Origin: an uncultured beta proteobacterium
Lineage (GTDB): Bacteria; Pseudomonadota; Gammaproteobacteria; Burkholderiales; Burkholderiaceae_C
DNA length: 64,000 bases
Assembly: GCA_903823025.1 (NCBI GenBank)
Contig: CAIJRK010000023.1
Span: forward strand, 1-64,000
Reading direction: 5' to 3'
This document shows, piece by piece, positions 34,220 to 43,153 of this stretch; the stretch's first letter is position 1, and the number at the start of each line of letters is the position of its first letter. The notes beneath the pieces were generated by a model. It was given only the letters and a program-made list of their open reading frames with translations. It was not told the origin of the DNA and ran no database searches. The translations under genes and the position numbers were made by a program.

Positions 34220-35091
34220 CCGATATAACTGCTACCCCGCCGATGACGCCTACCGCCTCGCCCGCATCCTCGTGCCCTGTGAGCTTTGAGTTCTTTCCAC
34301 CTAAAACGCCTGAAGGGGCTGAAAAGCTGCGGCTGGTGCGTCAGCAGTTGTATGGGTTGAAGCCCGAGTTTTGCTCCGTCACATTTGGCGCGGGCGGCTC
34401 GACGCAAGAGGGCACGTTCAACACCGTGCGCGATATTCTGGCCGAAGGCGTGAGCGCCGCTTCGCACTTCTCATGCATCGGCGCCACCCGTGACACGGTG
34501 CGGGCACAGTTGGCCACGCTTAAAGCCATGGGCGTGAAACGTTTGGTGGCCTTGCGTGGCGACTTGCCCAGCGGCTTTGGCGTAGGTGGTGAGTTTCAAT
34601 ACGCCAGCGATTTGGTGGCATTCATCCGCACGGAAACCGGCGATGACTTCTACATTGAAGTCGCGGCCTACCCCGAAATGCACCCCCAAGCCAAGTCGCC
34701 AGCGGCTGACCTGCAAGCCTTTGCCGCCAAAGTCAACGCCGGGGCCAACAGCGCGATTACCCAATATTTCTATAACGCTGATGCCTACTTCAGATTTGTA
34801 GAAGAGGCCAGCGCGCTAGGCCTGAACGTGCCGGTGGTGCCCGGCGTCATGCCGATAACCAGCTCGACCCAACTCATGCGCTTTAGCGATGCCAGCGGCG
34901 CCGAAATCCCGCGCTGGATTCGACTGCGCCTGCAAAGCTTTGGCGACGATGTGGCCTCCATCAAAGCCTTCGGTCTGGATGTGGTGACGAACCTGTGCGC
35001 GCAACTCAAAGCCGGTGGCGCGCCAAGCCTGCACTTCTACAGCATGAACCAGAGTGCCGCCACGCTGGAGATTTGTAGAAGGCTGGGCTGA
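34216..35091 (+). CDS. metF: 5,10-methylenetetrahydrofolate reductase
   Basis: Reduces methylene-tetrahydrofolate to methyl-tetrahydrofolate, the methyl donor for remaking methionine from homocysteine. Signature stretches: SFEFFPPKTPEGAEKL near 23-38, CSVTFGAGGSTQEGT, VALRGDLPSGFG and AEIPRWIRLRLQSFGDD. 291 residues. ATG 34216 overlaps the tlyA stop (ATGA); the frame open to 34201 is inside tlyA. With ahcY it forms a SAM-cycle operon probably governed by the SAH riboswitch. Confidence 0.97.
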   Translation: MTDITATPPMTPTASPASSCPVSFEFFPPKTPEGAEKLRLVRQQLYGLKPEFCSVTFGAGGSTQEGTFNTVRDILAEGVSAASHFSCIGATRDTVRAQLATLKAMGVKRLVALRGDLPSGFGVGGEFQYASDLVAFIRTETGDDFYIEVAAYPEMHPQAKSPAADLQAFAAKVNAGANSAITQYFYNADAYFRFVEEASALGLNVPVVPGVMPITSSTQLMRFSDASGAEIPRWIRLRLQSFGDDVASIKAFGLDVVTNLCAQLKAGGAPSLHFYSMNQSAATLEICRRLG

Positions 35092-35121
35092 TTATTCAAG
35101 CGTCTGGCAAGGCGCTTAAAC

Positions 35122-35149
35122 ACTGTCGGATTTTTTGACAGTTTTTTCT
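35122..35149 (+). terminator. Rho-independent terminator after metF
   Basis: ACTGTC and GACAGT form a six-base stem followed directly by TTTTTT, 30 bases after the metF stop. Confidence 0.75.
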
Positions 35150-35259
35150 CAAAAAAAAGAAGTTTTTAGAACTTCCTAATGATCTCGAATCAACGATTGG
35201 TTTACGAACTGCCTGGCATTACTCTGAAAACGAGAAGAAACTCAGTCTTGCCGTCAGTA

Positions 35260-35290
35260 GAAATAGCCGAAGGTCCGTTTCGGCTATTTC
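35260..35290. repeat. Perfect 12-base hairpin between convergent genes
   Basis: GAAATAGCCGAA and TTCGGCTATTTC pair perfectly around a 7-base loop. It lies between metF and the minus-strand PEP-CTERM gene and may end that gene's transcript, although no clear T-run follows on either strand. Confidence 0.6.
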
Positions 35291-35314
35291 GGAACCAGAA
35301 AATCTTGGGTTGTT

Positions 35315-36139
35315 TTATTTTGCTTTGTACCGGCGTGTGAAGCCCATCCCAGCCAACGCAGCGCCTAGCAGAAGCATTGAGCCAGGTTCTGGTATTGTTG
35401 TTGTGCTCTTGGCGATGCCTTGGCCTTGAGAGGCCAGTGATGCACCGGCCACAAGAACGAAATCTGTCCCCAGCGTCATGGAATACTGGGCGCCATCGGG
35501 GAAAGTCAATAAACCATTATTGGTAAACGCGAACGAATCGAGGATGTTACCGGTTGCAATGCTATTGACGCTGTTGACCAGATTACCGGGTCGGTCGAGC
35601 GCATCTTCAGCCCCTTGGTTATTTTCAGGATCGTTGTAGAAAGTCATCAGTGAGCTTGAACCAGTTGTTGAGCTTCCGACGCCACCCACTGTTCCCCATG
35701 TGCCACTTCCTGTTGTCGTCCACGAAGTAGAAGGACCGACATAGTTAACGTCGCCAAATGCCGTGTGAATCGTAACGAAACCTGCAACCGGGGCAACCAC
35801 ATTTGTCAAAGCACCATAGGTCGCAATCAACGAGCCACCAAGTAACGTATTCACGCCCCCAGGACCCGGAGAAATGGTAGAAGTTGTACCCAGGTTGGTG
35901 ATGATCAAGCCGGGGAGTGGATTAATCAGCGTCAAGGGATTCAGAGCGATGGTTCCTGTGAGGATGTTCGTGTCGCACGCAGCGCCGTCCTGGCAGGCGC
36001 CTGCGAAACTGTTGGTGCCGTCTGTTCCCGAGTACGCCATCCACAGGTTGGCTTGGGCGCTGGTCGCCGCCCCGAATGCCAACACGGAAGCAGTTAGCGC
36101 TGACACGAGAATTTTTCGCTTGATACTGTCTTTTTTCAT
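35315..36139 (-). CDS. PEP-CTERM surface protein
   Basis: 274 residues with an N-terminal signal peptide (basic MKKDSIKRK, hydrophobic core, cleavage likely after SAQA), a low-complexity Gly/Thr/Ser-rich middle, and the C-terminal sorting tag IPEPGSMLLLGAALAGMGF followed by RRYKAK. Exosortase A (encoded at 52574) is expected to recognise and process the PEP tag after export. No catalytic motif was seen in the middle. AGGAGAAC precedes the start on the minus strand. Confidence 0.9.
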   Translation of the reverse strand: MKKDSIKRKILVSALTASVLAFGAATSAQANLWMAYSGTDGTNSFAGACQDGAACDTNILTGTIALNPLTLINPLPGLIITNLGTTSTISPGPGGVNTLLGGSLIATYGALTNVVAPVAGFVTIHTAFGDVNYVGPSTSWTTTGSGTWGTVGGVGSSTTGSSSLMTFYNDPENNQGAEDALDRPGNLVNSVNSIATGNILDSFAFTNNGLLTFPDGAQYSMTLGTDFVLVAGASLASQGQGIAKSTTTIPEPGSMLLLGAALAGMGFTRRYKAK

Positions 36140-36695
36140 AGTAGTTCTCCTACGTAAAACTGAGTTTAAGAAAATGACGTCACCGAGTTAATGGCGGGTT
36201 TCTGTTTGCCAAAATTGGATTGTCCATTCAGTTTTAGCAAAAAGTGTGCCTTAAAAAAAACCATATTAATATCAATGAGTTAGCTTAACTTAAGAGATTT
36301 CAGAATATTTTTATGTAATAAATTTCGACACAATAAGCAAGAATCTTATTGCTTGCAATAGAGGTTACAGTGAATTAGGTCTGTAGCAATAGCGAATAAA
36401 AATGCAGAATTTTTATTCATTTTTTCTATAGCTACGTGGCTGCATCTTGATGCGCGATTGCTATATATAAACAGGCGAGACTTGATACGAAAGTCATTCG
36501 CTACAGTGACCTCTCGACCGGCCTTCGTTCCCAGCCTCGCAGGCTGAGCGGGACAACATTTCAAGCACCCCTGTCAAGTCGGATTTCGTGAGAAATTTAT
36601 TTCTGACTAAAGTCACTGTTGTTGATAACTCTCCTGATTGATTGAGCATTGGCCTCCTAAGATCATCCCGAATTAACGGGCTTAAACGGCGATCT
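36140..36695. other. AT-rich divergent intergenic region
   Basis: About 555 bases without a credible gene, clearly more AT-rich than the surroundings. It must hold the promoters of the PEP-CTERM gene (minus) and the epimerase gene (plus). Short AT stretches such as CATATTAATATC and TATATATAAAC are seen; no riboswitch or long repeat was recognised. Confidence 0.5.
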
Positions 36696-37703
36696 ATGAA
36701 AATATTGGTAACGGGTGCGGCGGGTTTTATTGGTATGACGACCGCCTTACGTCTCCTCGCGCGGGGCGACGAGGTGGTCGGGCTGGACAACCTCAATGAC
36801 TACTATGAGGTAACGTTAAAAACCAATCGACTCCAGCAACTCGCCTCTCATAAAAGTTTTCGCTTTATCAAAGCCGATGTCGCTGATAAAGTCGGCATGG
36901 CGCAGTTGTTTGCCACCGAGAAGTTTGAGCGCGTCATTCACCTCGCCGCACAAGCCGGGGTGCGCTACTCCTTGCAAAATCCGCACGCCTACATTGAGAG
37001 CAATATCGTCGGTTTCACGAATATTCTGGAAGGCTGCCGTCACCAGGCCGTGCAGCATTTGGTTTACGCCTCCAGCTCCAGCGTTTATGGCGGTAACACC
37101 CAAATGCCGTTTTCAGAACACGACAGCGTCGATCACCCGATAAGCCTGTATGCGGCGACTAAAAAAGCGAACGAGTTAATGGCGCATACCTACAGCCATC
37201 TCTATGGTTTGCCGACGACGGGTTTGCGTTTTTTCACTGTGTATGGCCCGTGGGGGCGCCCCGACATGGCCTTGTTCTTGTTCACCCAGGCTATTTTGGC
37301 GGGGCGACCGATTGACGTTTTTAACCACGGCCAGATGCAGCGTGACTTCACGTTTATCGACGATATTGTGGAAGGGTTGGTGCGTGTGTTGGACCGAACA
37401 GCTAGCGCCAATCCGCACTATGATGCCGCGCTGGCTGACCCGGCCACCAGCCAGGCGCCTTACCGGATTTTCAACATTGGCAACAATAATCCGGTCGCTT
37501 TGCTCGACTTTATTCGCTGCCTCGAAGATGCCTTGGGCAAACCGGCTATCAAGCGCCTGCTGCCTCTACAGCAGGGCGATGTGCCGGCCACCTATGCCAA
37601 TACCGATGCCTTGAGAGACTGGGTTGGTTTTGTACCGACCACCCGCATCGAGTCAGGTATTGCTCGCTTTGTGGCGTGGTACCGAGACTACTACCGGACG
37701 TGA
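36696..37703 (+). CDS. NAD-dependent epimerase, UDP-glucuronate 4-epimerase type
   Basis: A 335-residue short-chain dehydrogenase-type sugar epimerase. The NAD loop is GAAGFIG at residues 7-13, the catalytic area SSSSVYGGN and the YAATK pair follow, and [19 protein letters not shown] and [16 protein letters not shown] are typical of UDP-glucuronate/UDP-galacturonate epimerases (CapI/WcaG group). It probably supplies a uronic acid precursor for the exopolysaccharide. ATG 36696 gives the standard start [13 protein letters not shown]. Its last 51 bases overlap the end of the convergent acyltransferase gene. Confidence 0.9.
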   Translation: MKILVTGAAGFIGMTTALRLLARGDEVVGLDNLNDYYEVTLKTNRLQQLASHKSFRFIKADVADKVGMAQLFATEKFERVIHLAAQAGVRYSLQNPHAYIESNIVGFTNILEGCRHQAVQHLVYASSSSVYGGNTQMPFSEHDSVDHPISLYAATKKANELMAHTYSHLYGLPTTGLRFFTVYGPWGRPDMALFLFTQAILAGRPIDVFNHGQMQRDFTFIDDIVEGLVRVLDRTASANPHYDAALADPATSQAPYRIFNIGNNNPVALLDFIRCLEDALGKPAIKRLLPLQQGDVPATYANTDALRDWVGFVPTTRIESGIARFVAWYRDYYRT

Positions 37704-38438
37704 ATCCGGCGCTTCACGGTAGGCGTAGGCGAGGTTTTTCATGCGCGTCTGATCGGGCTGTTGTAGCCAGGCCAGCAAGTCAGGGTCGCGCACGCCGAGT
37801 TGACTCTCCAACGTTTGTAGGTGCGCCAGATAAGGAGCCACCGGGCCGTAGTAGTCCGTTTGTGGGCCAATAGCGTTGAAGCCAAAGTGCAAGCGTTGCA
37901 GCGAACGTGCCAATGCCCGCTCCATGGCGGCATACCAATAACCAATGCCGTGGGTACGGCTGTAGGCATACATTTGGCGGTACAAACCGAGCATGACTTG
38001 CAAGGCCTCATGACGGCGCTCACCTGCAACCGGGTTGCCGCGCAAGCGCCGATAGTCATGACGCACCATCAGTCGGCTGATCTCGCCTGCTCTGCCGGGC
38101 AGGGGCAGGGTCGCCTTGTCTGTGGATGTGTGGCAGTGGTCTTGAAACGGAAACCGCTGTTTTGTATCCGGGCGAATCAGTCGCACATAACCGACCAATT
38201 CATTTTTTTCGTCATAGGCATAGAAGTGTGCCGCTGTGGCGTCATAGGCATCGCTTTCCAGTCCATCGGGATAGTCGTCAGGGGACAAAAATTGGCACTC
38301 CAGACAATAAACCTGGTAGCGCAAGGCCTGCGCACGCCTTAACTCCTGATTCGGAAAACAGGGGGGCAGTGGCTTGATCAGACAAGCGCCAGCGCTGAAC
38401 AGGCGTGTGTTGTGGTGCGGGTTTTGGGTGTTAGGCAT
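37653..38438 (-). CDS. PEP-CTERM/exosortase-associated acyltransferase (FeeM/AHL-synthase-like), copy 1
   Basis: 261 residues. [32 protein letters not shown] (about 33-64, in parts) and [16 protein letters not shown] are typical of the exosortase-associated acyltransferase group, which has the same fold as LuxI autoinducer synthases and FeeM N-acyl amino acid synthases. The acyl group and acceptor are unknown. It is convergent with the epimerase gene and about 36% of its length resembles the second copy at 40997-41818 by eye (shared YCLE, SRLMV/SRLVV and YWYAAME blocks). A terminator lies between it and the PEP-CTERM gene upstream of its start. Confidence 0.87.
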   Translation of the reverse strand: MPNTQNPHHNTRLFSAGACLIKPLPPCFPNQELRRAQALRYQVYCLECQFLSPDDYPDGLESDAYDATAAHFYAYDEKNELVGYVRLIRPDTKQRFPFQDHCHTSTDKATLPLPGRAGEISRLMVRHDYRRLRGNPVAGERRHEALQVMLGLYRQMYAYSRTHGIGYWYAAMERALARSLQRLHFGFNAIGPQTDYYGPVAPYLAHLQTLESQLGVRDPDLLAWLQQPDQTRMKNLAYAYREAPDSRPVVVSVPRHKASNT

Positions 38439-38487
38439 GACAGAATCGCGCGCGGCTCAAGCGCTCAATTAATGCGACTGAGAAATA

Positions 38488-38521
38488 AAAAACCGGGTGC
38501 CTGCAAAGTACCCGGTTTTTA
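38488..38521. terminator. Rho-independent terminator, usable in both directions
   Basis: AAAAACCGGGT and ACCCGGTTTTT form a perfect stem around a 10-base loop, with T-runs on both strands. It ends the PEP-CTERM gene (38548-39432) on the minus strand. Confidence 0.88.
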
Positions 38522-38547
38522 AAACGACTGAGAAAAGATTTTCCTGG

Positions 38548-39432
38548 TTACACCTGACGACGGCGCGTGACGGCACCAACCCCTAACAAGCCAAGCGCCA
38601 ACAAGGCCAGTGAGCCGGGTTCAGGAATAACATTGCCGGTAATGTCGCCAGTTGAAATAAGCGACCAGCCCATAGCCGTTGTCGCTGCATTAGGGCGGAA
38701 GGTATAGGAGGCCAGCAGGTCGTGTATTTCACCGTTAAGACCAATTTCACCATCCGTGTCGAACTGTGTTTGCCACAGGCCACCGGTGATATCAAGATAG
38801 CCACCGCTGCCACCGACAATCGAGTTGCTGTTGTAGGTGGTTATGAAAGTAGTCGTGCTGTCACCAAACACAATGCCAGGCGCAAACACGCCGGAAAGTA
38901 CCAGGGTGCCCCCACTGATGCCGGGGTACAAGGCGTTATTAAGATCTTTGGTGCCTGCTGAGAACAGCGGACCTAAGGCCGGGTTGTAGTTGGCGTTGTT
39001 CAGGAAAAGATCAAAGGTTCCGTTCTGCGCCAGGATAGAGGTCAAAGGATTGCTGCCCACGATAGCCACATCCACTTTGTAATCCCGCAAGTTACCGAAG
39101 ATGCCCGTCAGATAGCCATCGACACCGCGCGTGAACCAATCCGAGCCATCGGAGATTCGGCTAATGGATGAGACCGAGAAAATACCCATCGTGTCAGCGG
39201 ATGTATTGGCAGAGCCAACGCTGCCTGTCGCGGGGGTGGCCGCCGTATCACAGGTGGCGATAGTCGTGCATTTGTTGCCCGCAGTTGAGCCGTAGCTGGT
39301 GGTTGCCGAGTCATAGTTGTCGATGGTTAACTTGAAGTCGCCTGATGCCAGGGTTAACGCATGGGCAGACCCGGCGGTACCCAGTGTGAAGAGAGTGGCA
39401 GCCATCACGGCGCCAAGTTTTGACTTAATCAT
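38548..39432 (-). CDS. PEP-CTERM surface protein
   Basis: 294 residues: signal peptide (MIKSKLGAVMAATLFTLGT, cleavage near AHA), a middle region rich in Gly, Ser, Thr and Asn with a cysteine pair (CTTIATC), and the C-terminal tag VIPEPGSLALLALGLLGVG followed by RRRQV. It is expected to be exported and processed by the exosortase A encoded at 52574. No enzyme domain recognised; such proteins are often matrix or surface components. Confidence 0.92.
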   Translation of the reverse strand: MIKSKLGAVMAATLFTLGTAGSAHALTLASGDFKLTIDNYDSATTSYGSTAGNKCTTIATCDTAATPATGSVGSANTSADTMGIFSVSSISRISDGSDWFTRGVDGYLTGIFGNLRDYKVDVAIVGSNPLTSILAQNGTFDLFLNNANYNPALGPLFSAGTKDLNNALYPGISGGTLVLSGVFAPGIVFGDSTTTFITTYNSNSIVGGSGGYLDITGGLWQTQFDTDGEIGLNGEIHDLLASYTFRPNAATTAMGWSLISTGDITGNVIPEPGSLALLALGLLGVGAVTRRRQV

Positions 39433-39583
39433 AAAAATCCCTTTTGAAATGAGTGAGTACGTTTGTGTGACTCCTAATGCATGATTTATGCCTCAAGATA
39501 ATTTATTTTTAAGTCCTTGATTTGTATTGTGTTAATTTTAAAAACACTTTTAAAGGCATCAGGCCTGTCAAGAGAATCGACAC

Positions 39584-40990
39584 CTAATCAGGTTTTACAG
39601 CGAGGTAAGAAAACTTTCTTTCATGATCGAGTAGCGGCCGATAAGGAAACTCGAAGGCGTCTAAAAGTTCAAGTTCTAGTGGATTCAATTGATAGTGCGC
39701 AATGAGTTGTTGCAGTTGATCATGTAGCGCATCATTTTCTAGCGTTACCGACCTCTGTTTTTGAAGCGTGAGTTGCGCGACACCTTGCGCGTTTTTGGCA
39801 AGACGAAAAGCGCCTGTCAGTTGATCTGCAATGTGGGGGTGGGTGTAGAGCAGTGTCTTGATGGCTTCCACGCTAGGCAGGTCGGTGGGGTGGTCATGAA
39901 GGCGTCCTTTGAGAGCGACTACCGGCAACCAGGGTGGGCTGATGCCCGCCCGTTGAGCCGCTTCAAGCGTCTCTTGTCGGGTCAGTTGTTTGCCCAGATC
40001 ACCCGTGCTGTAGCGGGGCAGTGAAATGAGAGCCTGTGGGTCGTTCATCGTGAAACAAAGCTCGCCAAAACCCTCCGAGTCTGGCGCCAAAATCTCCAGG
40101 TAGCAGCGCATGGGGTTGTAGCAAAACAGCGCTGGGGTCGTTGCCGGGTTGGGCATGGCGCGCTGCATTTGCAGAGTCTCACGAGTTTCAAACAACAAGT
40201 TAAGCCCCAGCTCTCCGACGCCATAAGAACTGCCAATGAAGCGGGTTGAGTCCGACGTTAAGTCGATACCCATGCGAGTCGCCAAGTAGTCGCGCTGGGC
40301 TGGCACCAGCATTTCTTCGCCCATGATGACGCTGGTGTTGAGCGCCTGCCAATCCACGCCAGTGGCGCGGGCTTCGTCCAGCAGGCGCCGGATAAATAAG
40401 GGGTCGGTGCACAGCAGGGTTTGCTTGAAAGACGGCCCAACATCACGAAGAATAGCGCACGCCATGTCCTCGCGCACGCTTACATTAGCCACCGTTACCG
40501 CCCGTGACCGAAAGGCCACGCCCATAGGCAAACAGTTGACTAGCAGGGTGGAGAATTGATCAACATTGAAGGCTTCTTGCAAGCCCAGGTCAATGTCAAA
40601 CCATGAGGTTTCAAGCTGCGCCCGGGATGTGAGTTTGAAGCCAAAGCTGCGTCCACTGCGCCCGGAACTGGTTAATACATCCGCTATTTTTTCAGGCGAT
40701 GAGGCTCGGGCCAGTTGTGCCAGGGTGAAGCGTTCAAAAGTATTTTTTTTGGTAAGAACAGGCAAACTGGTCAGCTTGGTTTTCATATTCAAACTGAAGA
40801 TGTCAATCTTATTTTCTTGTAGCAGGGTGCAGTAGGCAGCGCTGTTGCTGGCCGCTTGAAGCGCTGTGCGTAGAGCGCGGTGTTGTGCGTGTTCAAGCAA
40901 GTCTGCCACGCTCATACGTTTGGTGTAGCGAAGCAAGAGTTTTCGCATAAGCCGCAAGGCGGGAGCGGGTAGGAGCGAGAGTAGCGCCAT
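39584..40990 (-). CDS. PaaK-like adenylate-forming enzyme, XrtA-region copy 1
   Basis: 468 residues related to phenylacetate-CoA ligase/coenzyme F390 synthetase-like proteins. LTSSGRSGRSFGFKLTSRAQ near 107-126 corresponds to the nucleotide-binding loop, IGSSYGVGELGLN to the acid-binding region and LPRYSTGDLGKQLT to the conserved adenylate motif RYxTGD. It would activate a carboxylic acid with ATP. It lies directly between the PEP-CTERM gene and acyltransferase copy 2 on the same strand (6 bases to the latter), so it may provide the activated acyl group; this is inference. Confidence 0.8.
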   Translation of the reverse strand: MALLSLLPAPALRLMRKLLLRYTKRMSVADLLEHAQHRALRTALQAASNSAAYCTLLQENKIDIFSLNMKTKLTSLPVLTKKNTFERFTLAQLARASSPEKIADVLTSSGRSGRSFGFKLTSRAQLETSWFDIDLGLQEAFNVDQFSTLLVNCLPMGVAFRSRAVTVANVSVREDMACAILRDVGPSFKQTLLCTDPLFIRRLLDEARATGVDWQALNTSVIMGEEMLVPAQRDYLATRMGIDLTSDSTRFIGSSYGVGELGLNLLFETRETLQMQRAMPNPATTPALFCYNPMRCYLEILAPDSEGFGELCFTMNDPQALISLPRYSTGDLGKQLTRQETLEAAQRAGISPPWLPVVALKGRLHDHPTDLPSVEAIKTLLYTHPHIADQLTGAFRLAKNAQGVAQLTLQKQRSVTLENDALHDQLQQLIAHYQLNPLELELLDAFEFPYRPLLDHERKFSYLAVKPD

Positions 40991-40996
40991 CTCACA

Positions 40997-41818
40997 CTAC
41001 CGTAAATCAGTTTTTCTGAAGAAGCGGGGGATGTAGTTTTTAACCATCGCCATGAGGAGAACAGGCAGCGCAATGGGTTCATCATTAAACCAGGCTGCTA
41101 AAAAAGGGTTGTCGTGATGCAGGCGCTGGTTAGCCTCGGACAGGCTCACGATAAAGGGTGTGACTGGCCCGTAGTAATCCGTTTCAGGGCCTATGGGTAT
41201 AAAGAAGAAGCCCATTTTTTCAAGCGAACGGGCCAATGTTTTTTCCATGGCGGCATACCAATATTGAATGCCTTGCTGACGGCTGTAGCGGTACATTTCG
41301 CGGTAAAGACCGAGCTGCAGCAGCGGACTGTGGCCCTCTCGGTGATGGCGTGCGCTATGCGGTTGAATCACCGGGTGAGCGTCCGGGTCAAGAAAAACCG
41401 GGTCAACGCCCTCCTTGGAGTCGCCATAACGCCGACGATAGGTTTTTTTAACCACCAGTCGGGACACTTCGCCAGCTTGCGCACGCGGGGGCATCAGGTT
41501 GTGCTTAAACACAGAACAATGCTGTTCAAACGGATAGACCTGATCGCGTTCAGGCTGCACCAGTCGGACAGATCCGACGAGTTTGTCATCCAAAGAAAAA
41601 GCTGAAAAATGGGTAGAACAGGCATCGTATTCATCCGTCTCCAGCCCATTTTTAAAGGCGTCGGGGGCCAGGTAATGAAACTCAAGACAATAAATTTCAT
41701 ACCGGAGTTTGAATATCTCGCTGAGTTGCGCTGACACCTTGGGCTGCTTTAATTCATGACTGAATTTAAAGTAAGGTGTCAGCACATCCTGGTGACTAAA
41801 AAGCTGCTTCAATAACAT
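40997..41818 (-). CDS. PEP-CTERM/exosortase-associated acyltransferase (FeeM/AHL-synthase-like), copy 2
   Basis: 273 residues with the family blocks IFKLRYEIYCLEFHYLAPD, AGEVSRLVVKKTYRRRYGD, QGIQYWYAAMEKTLARSLE and PIGPETDYYGPVTPFIVSL. Compared with copy 1 it has an insertion of about 15-20 residues after KKTYRRRYGD. Its start overlaps the end of the phosphatase gene by 23 bases and its stop lies 6 bases before the PaaK-like gene, so the three form a minus-strand operon. AHL-synthase-like fold members transfer acyl chains to amino groups; the substrate here is unknown. Confidence 0.88.
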   Translation of the reverse strand: MLLKQLFSHQDVLTPYFKFSHELKQPKVSAQLSEIFKLRYEIYCLEFHYLAPDAFKNGLETDEYDACSTHFSAFSLDDKLVGSVRLVQPERDQVYPFEQHCSVFKHNLMPPRAQAGEVSRLVVKKTYRRRYGDSKEGVDPVFLDPDAHPVIQPHSARHHREGHSPLLQLGLYREMYRYSRQQGIQYWYAAMEKTLARSLEKMGFFFIPIGPETDYYGPVTPFIVSLSEANQRLHHDNPFLAAWFNDEPIALPVLLMAMVKNYIPRFFRKTDLR

Positions 41819-42281
41819 GGCGACTCCCTGGTGACATCAAACCTTCAACACTCGCTTCACATAAATCCAGTACCCGTTCAAAACCGGCGGCATTGCCGTA
41901 ATAGGGGTCGGGTATCTCTGTCGCGTCAAGTCCCTGGGCAAACGAGATCAGCAGTTTTAGCTTGGGCCAGTGCACCGGAGGCGCGCGTTGTTTTAACGCG
42001 AGCAGGTTGCTATTGTCCATTGCCAAAATGAGATCGTAGTGTTCAAAATCATCCAGCCTGACTTGACGGGAGCGCTGATTTCCTACGAAATAGCCTCGAC
42101 GGTTCAGGCTAAGAACAGCCCGGCTATCGAGTGATTCACCGGCATGGCTGACATGGGTTCCAGCTGAATCAAAGATTAGTTGACCTGATAGTTGTGCCTC
42201 TATTGCTGCGCGTTGCGCCACAATTTTCGCCATCGGAGAGCGACAGATATTGCCCATACAAACCATTAGCAGCTTAGTCAT
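41796..42281 (-). CDS. Low-molecular-weight protein tyrosine phosphatase
   Basis: 161 residues with the phosphatase loop C8-MGNIC-R14-S near the start and the general acid D125 in EIPDPYYG. Enzymes of this group (Wzb/EpsP-like) remove phosphate from the tyrosine tails of polysaccharide co-polymerase kinases. Here it faces the export operon that encodes a tyrosine autokinase (44733-45686), its likely target. The gene starts 155 bases from the export lipoprotein start, sharing a divergent promoter region. Confidence 0.94.
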   Translation of the reverse strand: MTKLLMVCMGNICRSPMAKIVAQRAAIEAQLSGQLIFDSAGTHVSHAGESLDSRAVLSLNRRGYFVGNQRSRQVRLDDFEHYDLILAMDNSNLLALKQRAPPVHWPKLKLLISFAQGLDATEIPDPYYGNAAGFERVLDLCEASVEGLMSPGSRHVIEAAF

Positions 42282-42435
42282 AGCGCCAGATTCTAGTGCT
42301 TTTCAGCACTTAAACAAGGTGCTTGTTTTCTTGAGAAATATCAATTTATTTAGGGCCATTCAAGGCAGACTCCGCTACGTGATTTGTACTAAGCCGGACT
42401 CAATCAATAAATTAAATTTGCTCAGGGAATTTGTT

Positions 42436-43071
42436 TTGAAAAACTACTTTGTCATCGTTAAGCGTGCGTTTCTCTGGCTTGCGTCAGGGTTGCTCCTAAG
42501 TCTGACATCAGCTTGTTCTGGTTTGACTTCATCCTATCCACCCGCACCTGTAACCGCCGCTACAACGGACTATAACTACATAGTCGGTGCGGGCGACTCT
42601 CTCAATATTATTGTTTGGCGCAACCCTGAACTGTCGTTGTCGGTGCCCGTGCGTCCTGACGGCAAGGTTTCCACGCCACTGGTTGATGAGTTGGTAGCTC
42701 AAGGAAAAACTTCAACCGAGATTGCCCGTGATGTCGAAAAAGCACTCAGTAAGTTAGTGCGAGACCCGGTCGTCACTATTATTGTGACCGGATTCATTGG
42801 CCCCTATAGCGAACAAATTCGGGTCGTAGGAGAAGCGGCTAAACCGCAGTCCTTGCCCTATAAACAGAATATGACCGTGCTTGATGTGATGATTGCTGTC
42901 GGGGGGTTAACCGACTTTGCCGATGGCAATAACGCCTCCATTACCCGCGCCTCCGAAGGTGACAAGCGTTACTCGGTGCGGCTTAAAGACTTGGTCAAGC
43001 GCGGCGATATTTCGGCCAATGTTGAGATGAAGCCGGGCGACATTCTCATTATTCCCCAGGGCTGGTTTTAA
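42436..43071 (+). CDS. XrtA-type polysaccharide export lipoprotein
   Basis: An outer-membrane Wza-like export protein. From TTG 42436 the product has a lipoprotein signal with lipobox LTSAC (lipidated C27), then a polysaccharide export domain starting DYNYIVGAGDSLNIIVWRN and a SLBB-like part IRVVGEAAKPQSLPY, ending PGDILIIPQGWF. About 211 residues, the usual size for the XrtA-associated form. TTG is chosen because CAGGG lies at the right distance and the upstream frame to 42250 crosses the divergent promoter region. It is the first gene of the plus-strand exopolysaccharide operon. Confidence 0.9.
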   Translation: MKNYFVIVKRAFLWLASGLLLSLTSACSGLTSSYPPAPVTAATTDYNYIVGAGDSLNIIVWRNPELSLSVPVRPDGKVSTPLVDELVAQGKTSTEIARDVEKALSKLVRDPVVTIIVTGFIGPYSEQIRVVGEAAKPQSLPYKQNMTVLDVMIAVGGLTDFADGNNASITRASEGDKRYSVRLKDLVKRGDISANVEMKPGDILIIPQGWF

Positions 43072-43153
43072 AACTGGTCCCCTCTGTGGTTGCTGTGCCC
43101 CTGGTCAAGGGCGTGTGGCAGCGTTCGCACTCTTACCGTAAAGAACCCTTCTG

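Noticed and set aside
36346-36564. 72-codon minus-strand open frame in the AT-rich spacer
   Set aside because: No ribosome site, no motif, low-complexity AT-rich DNA.
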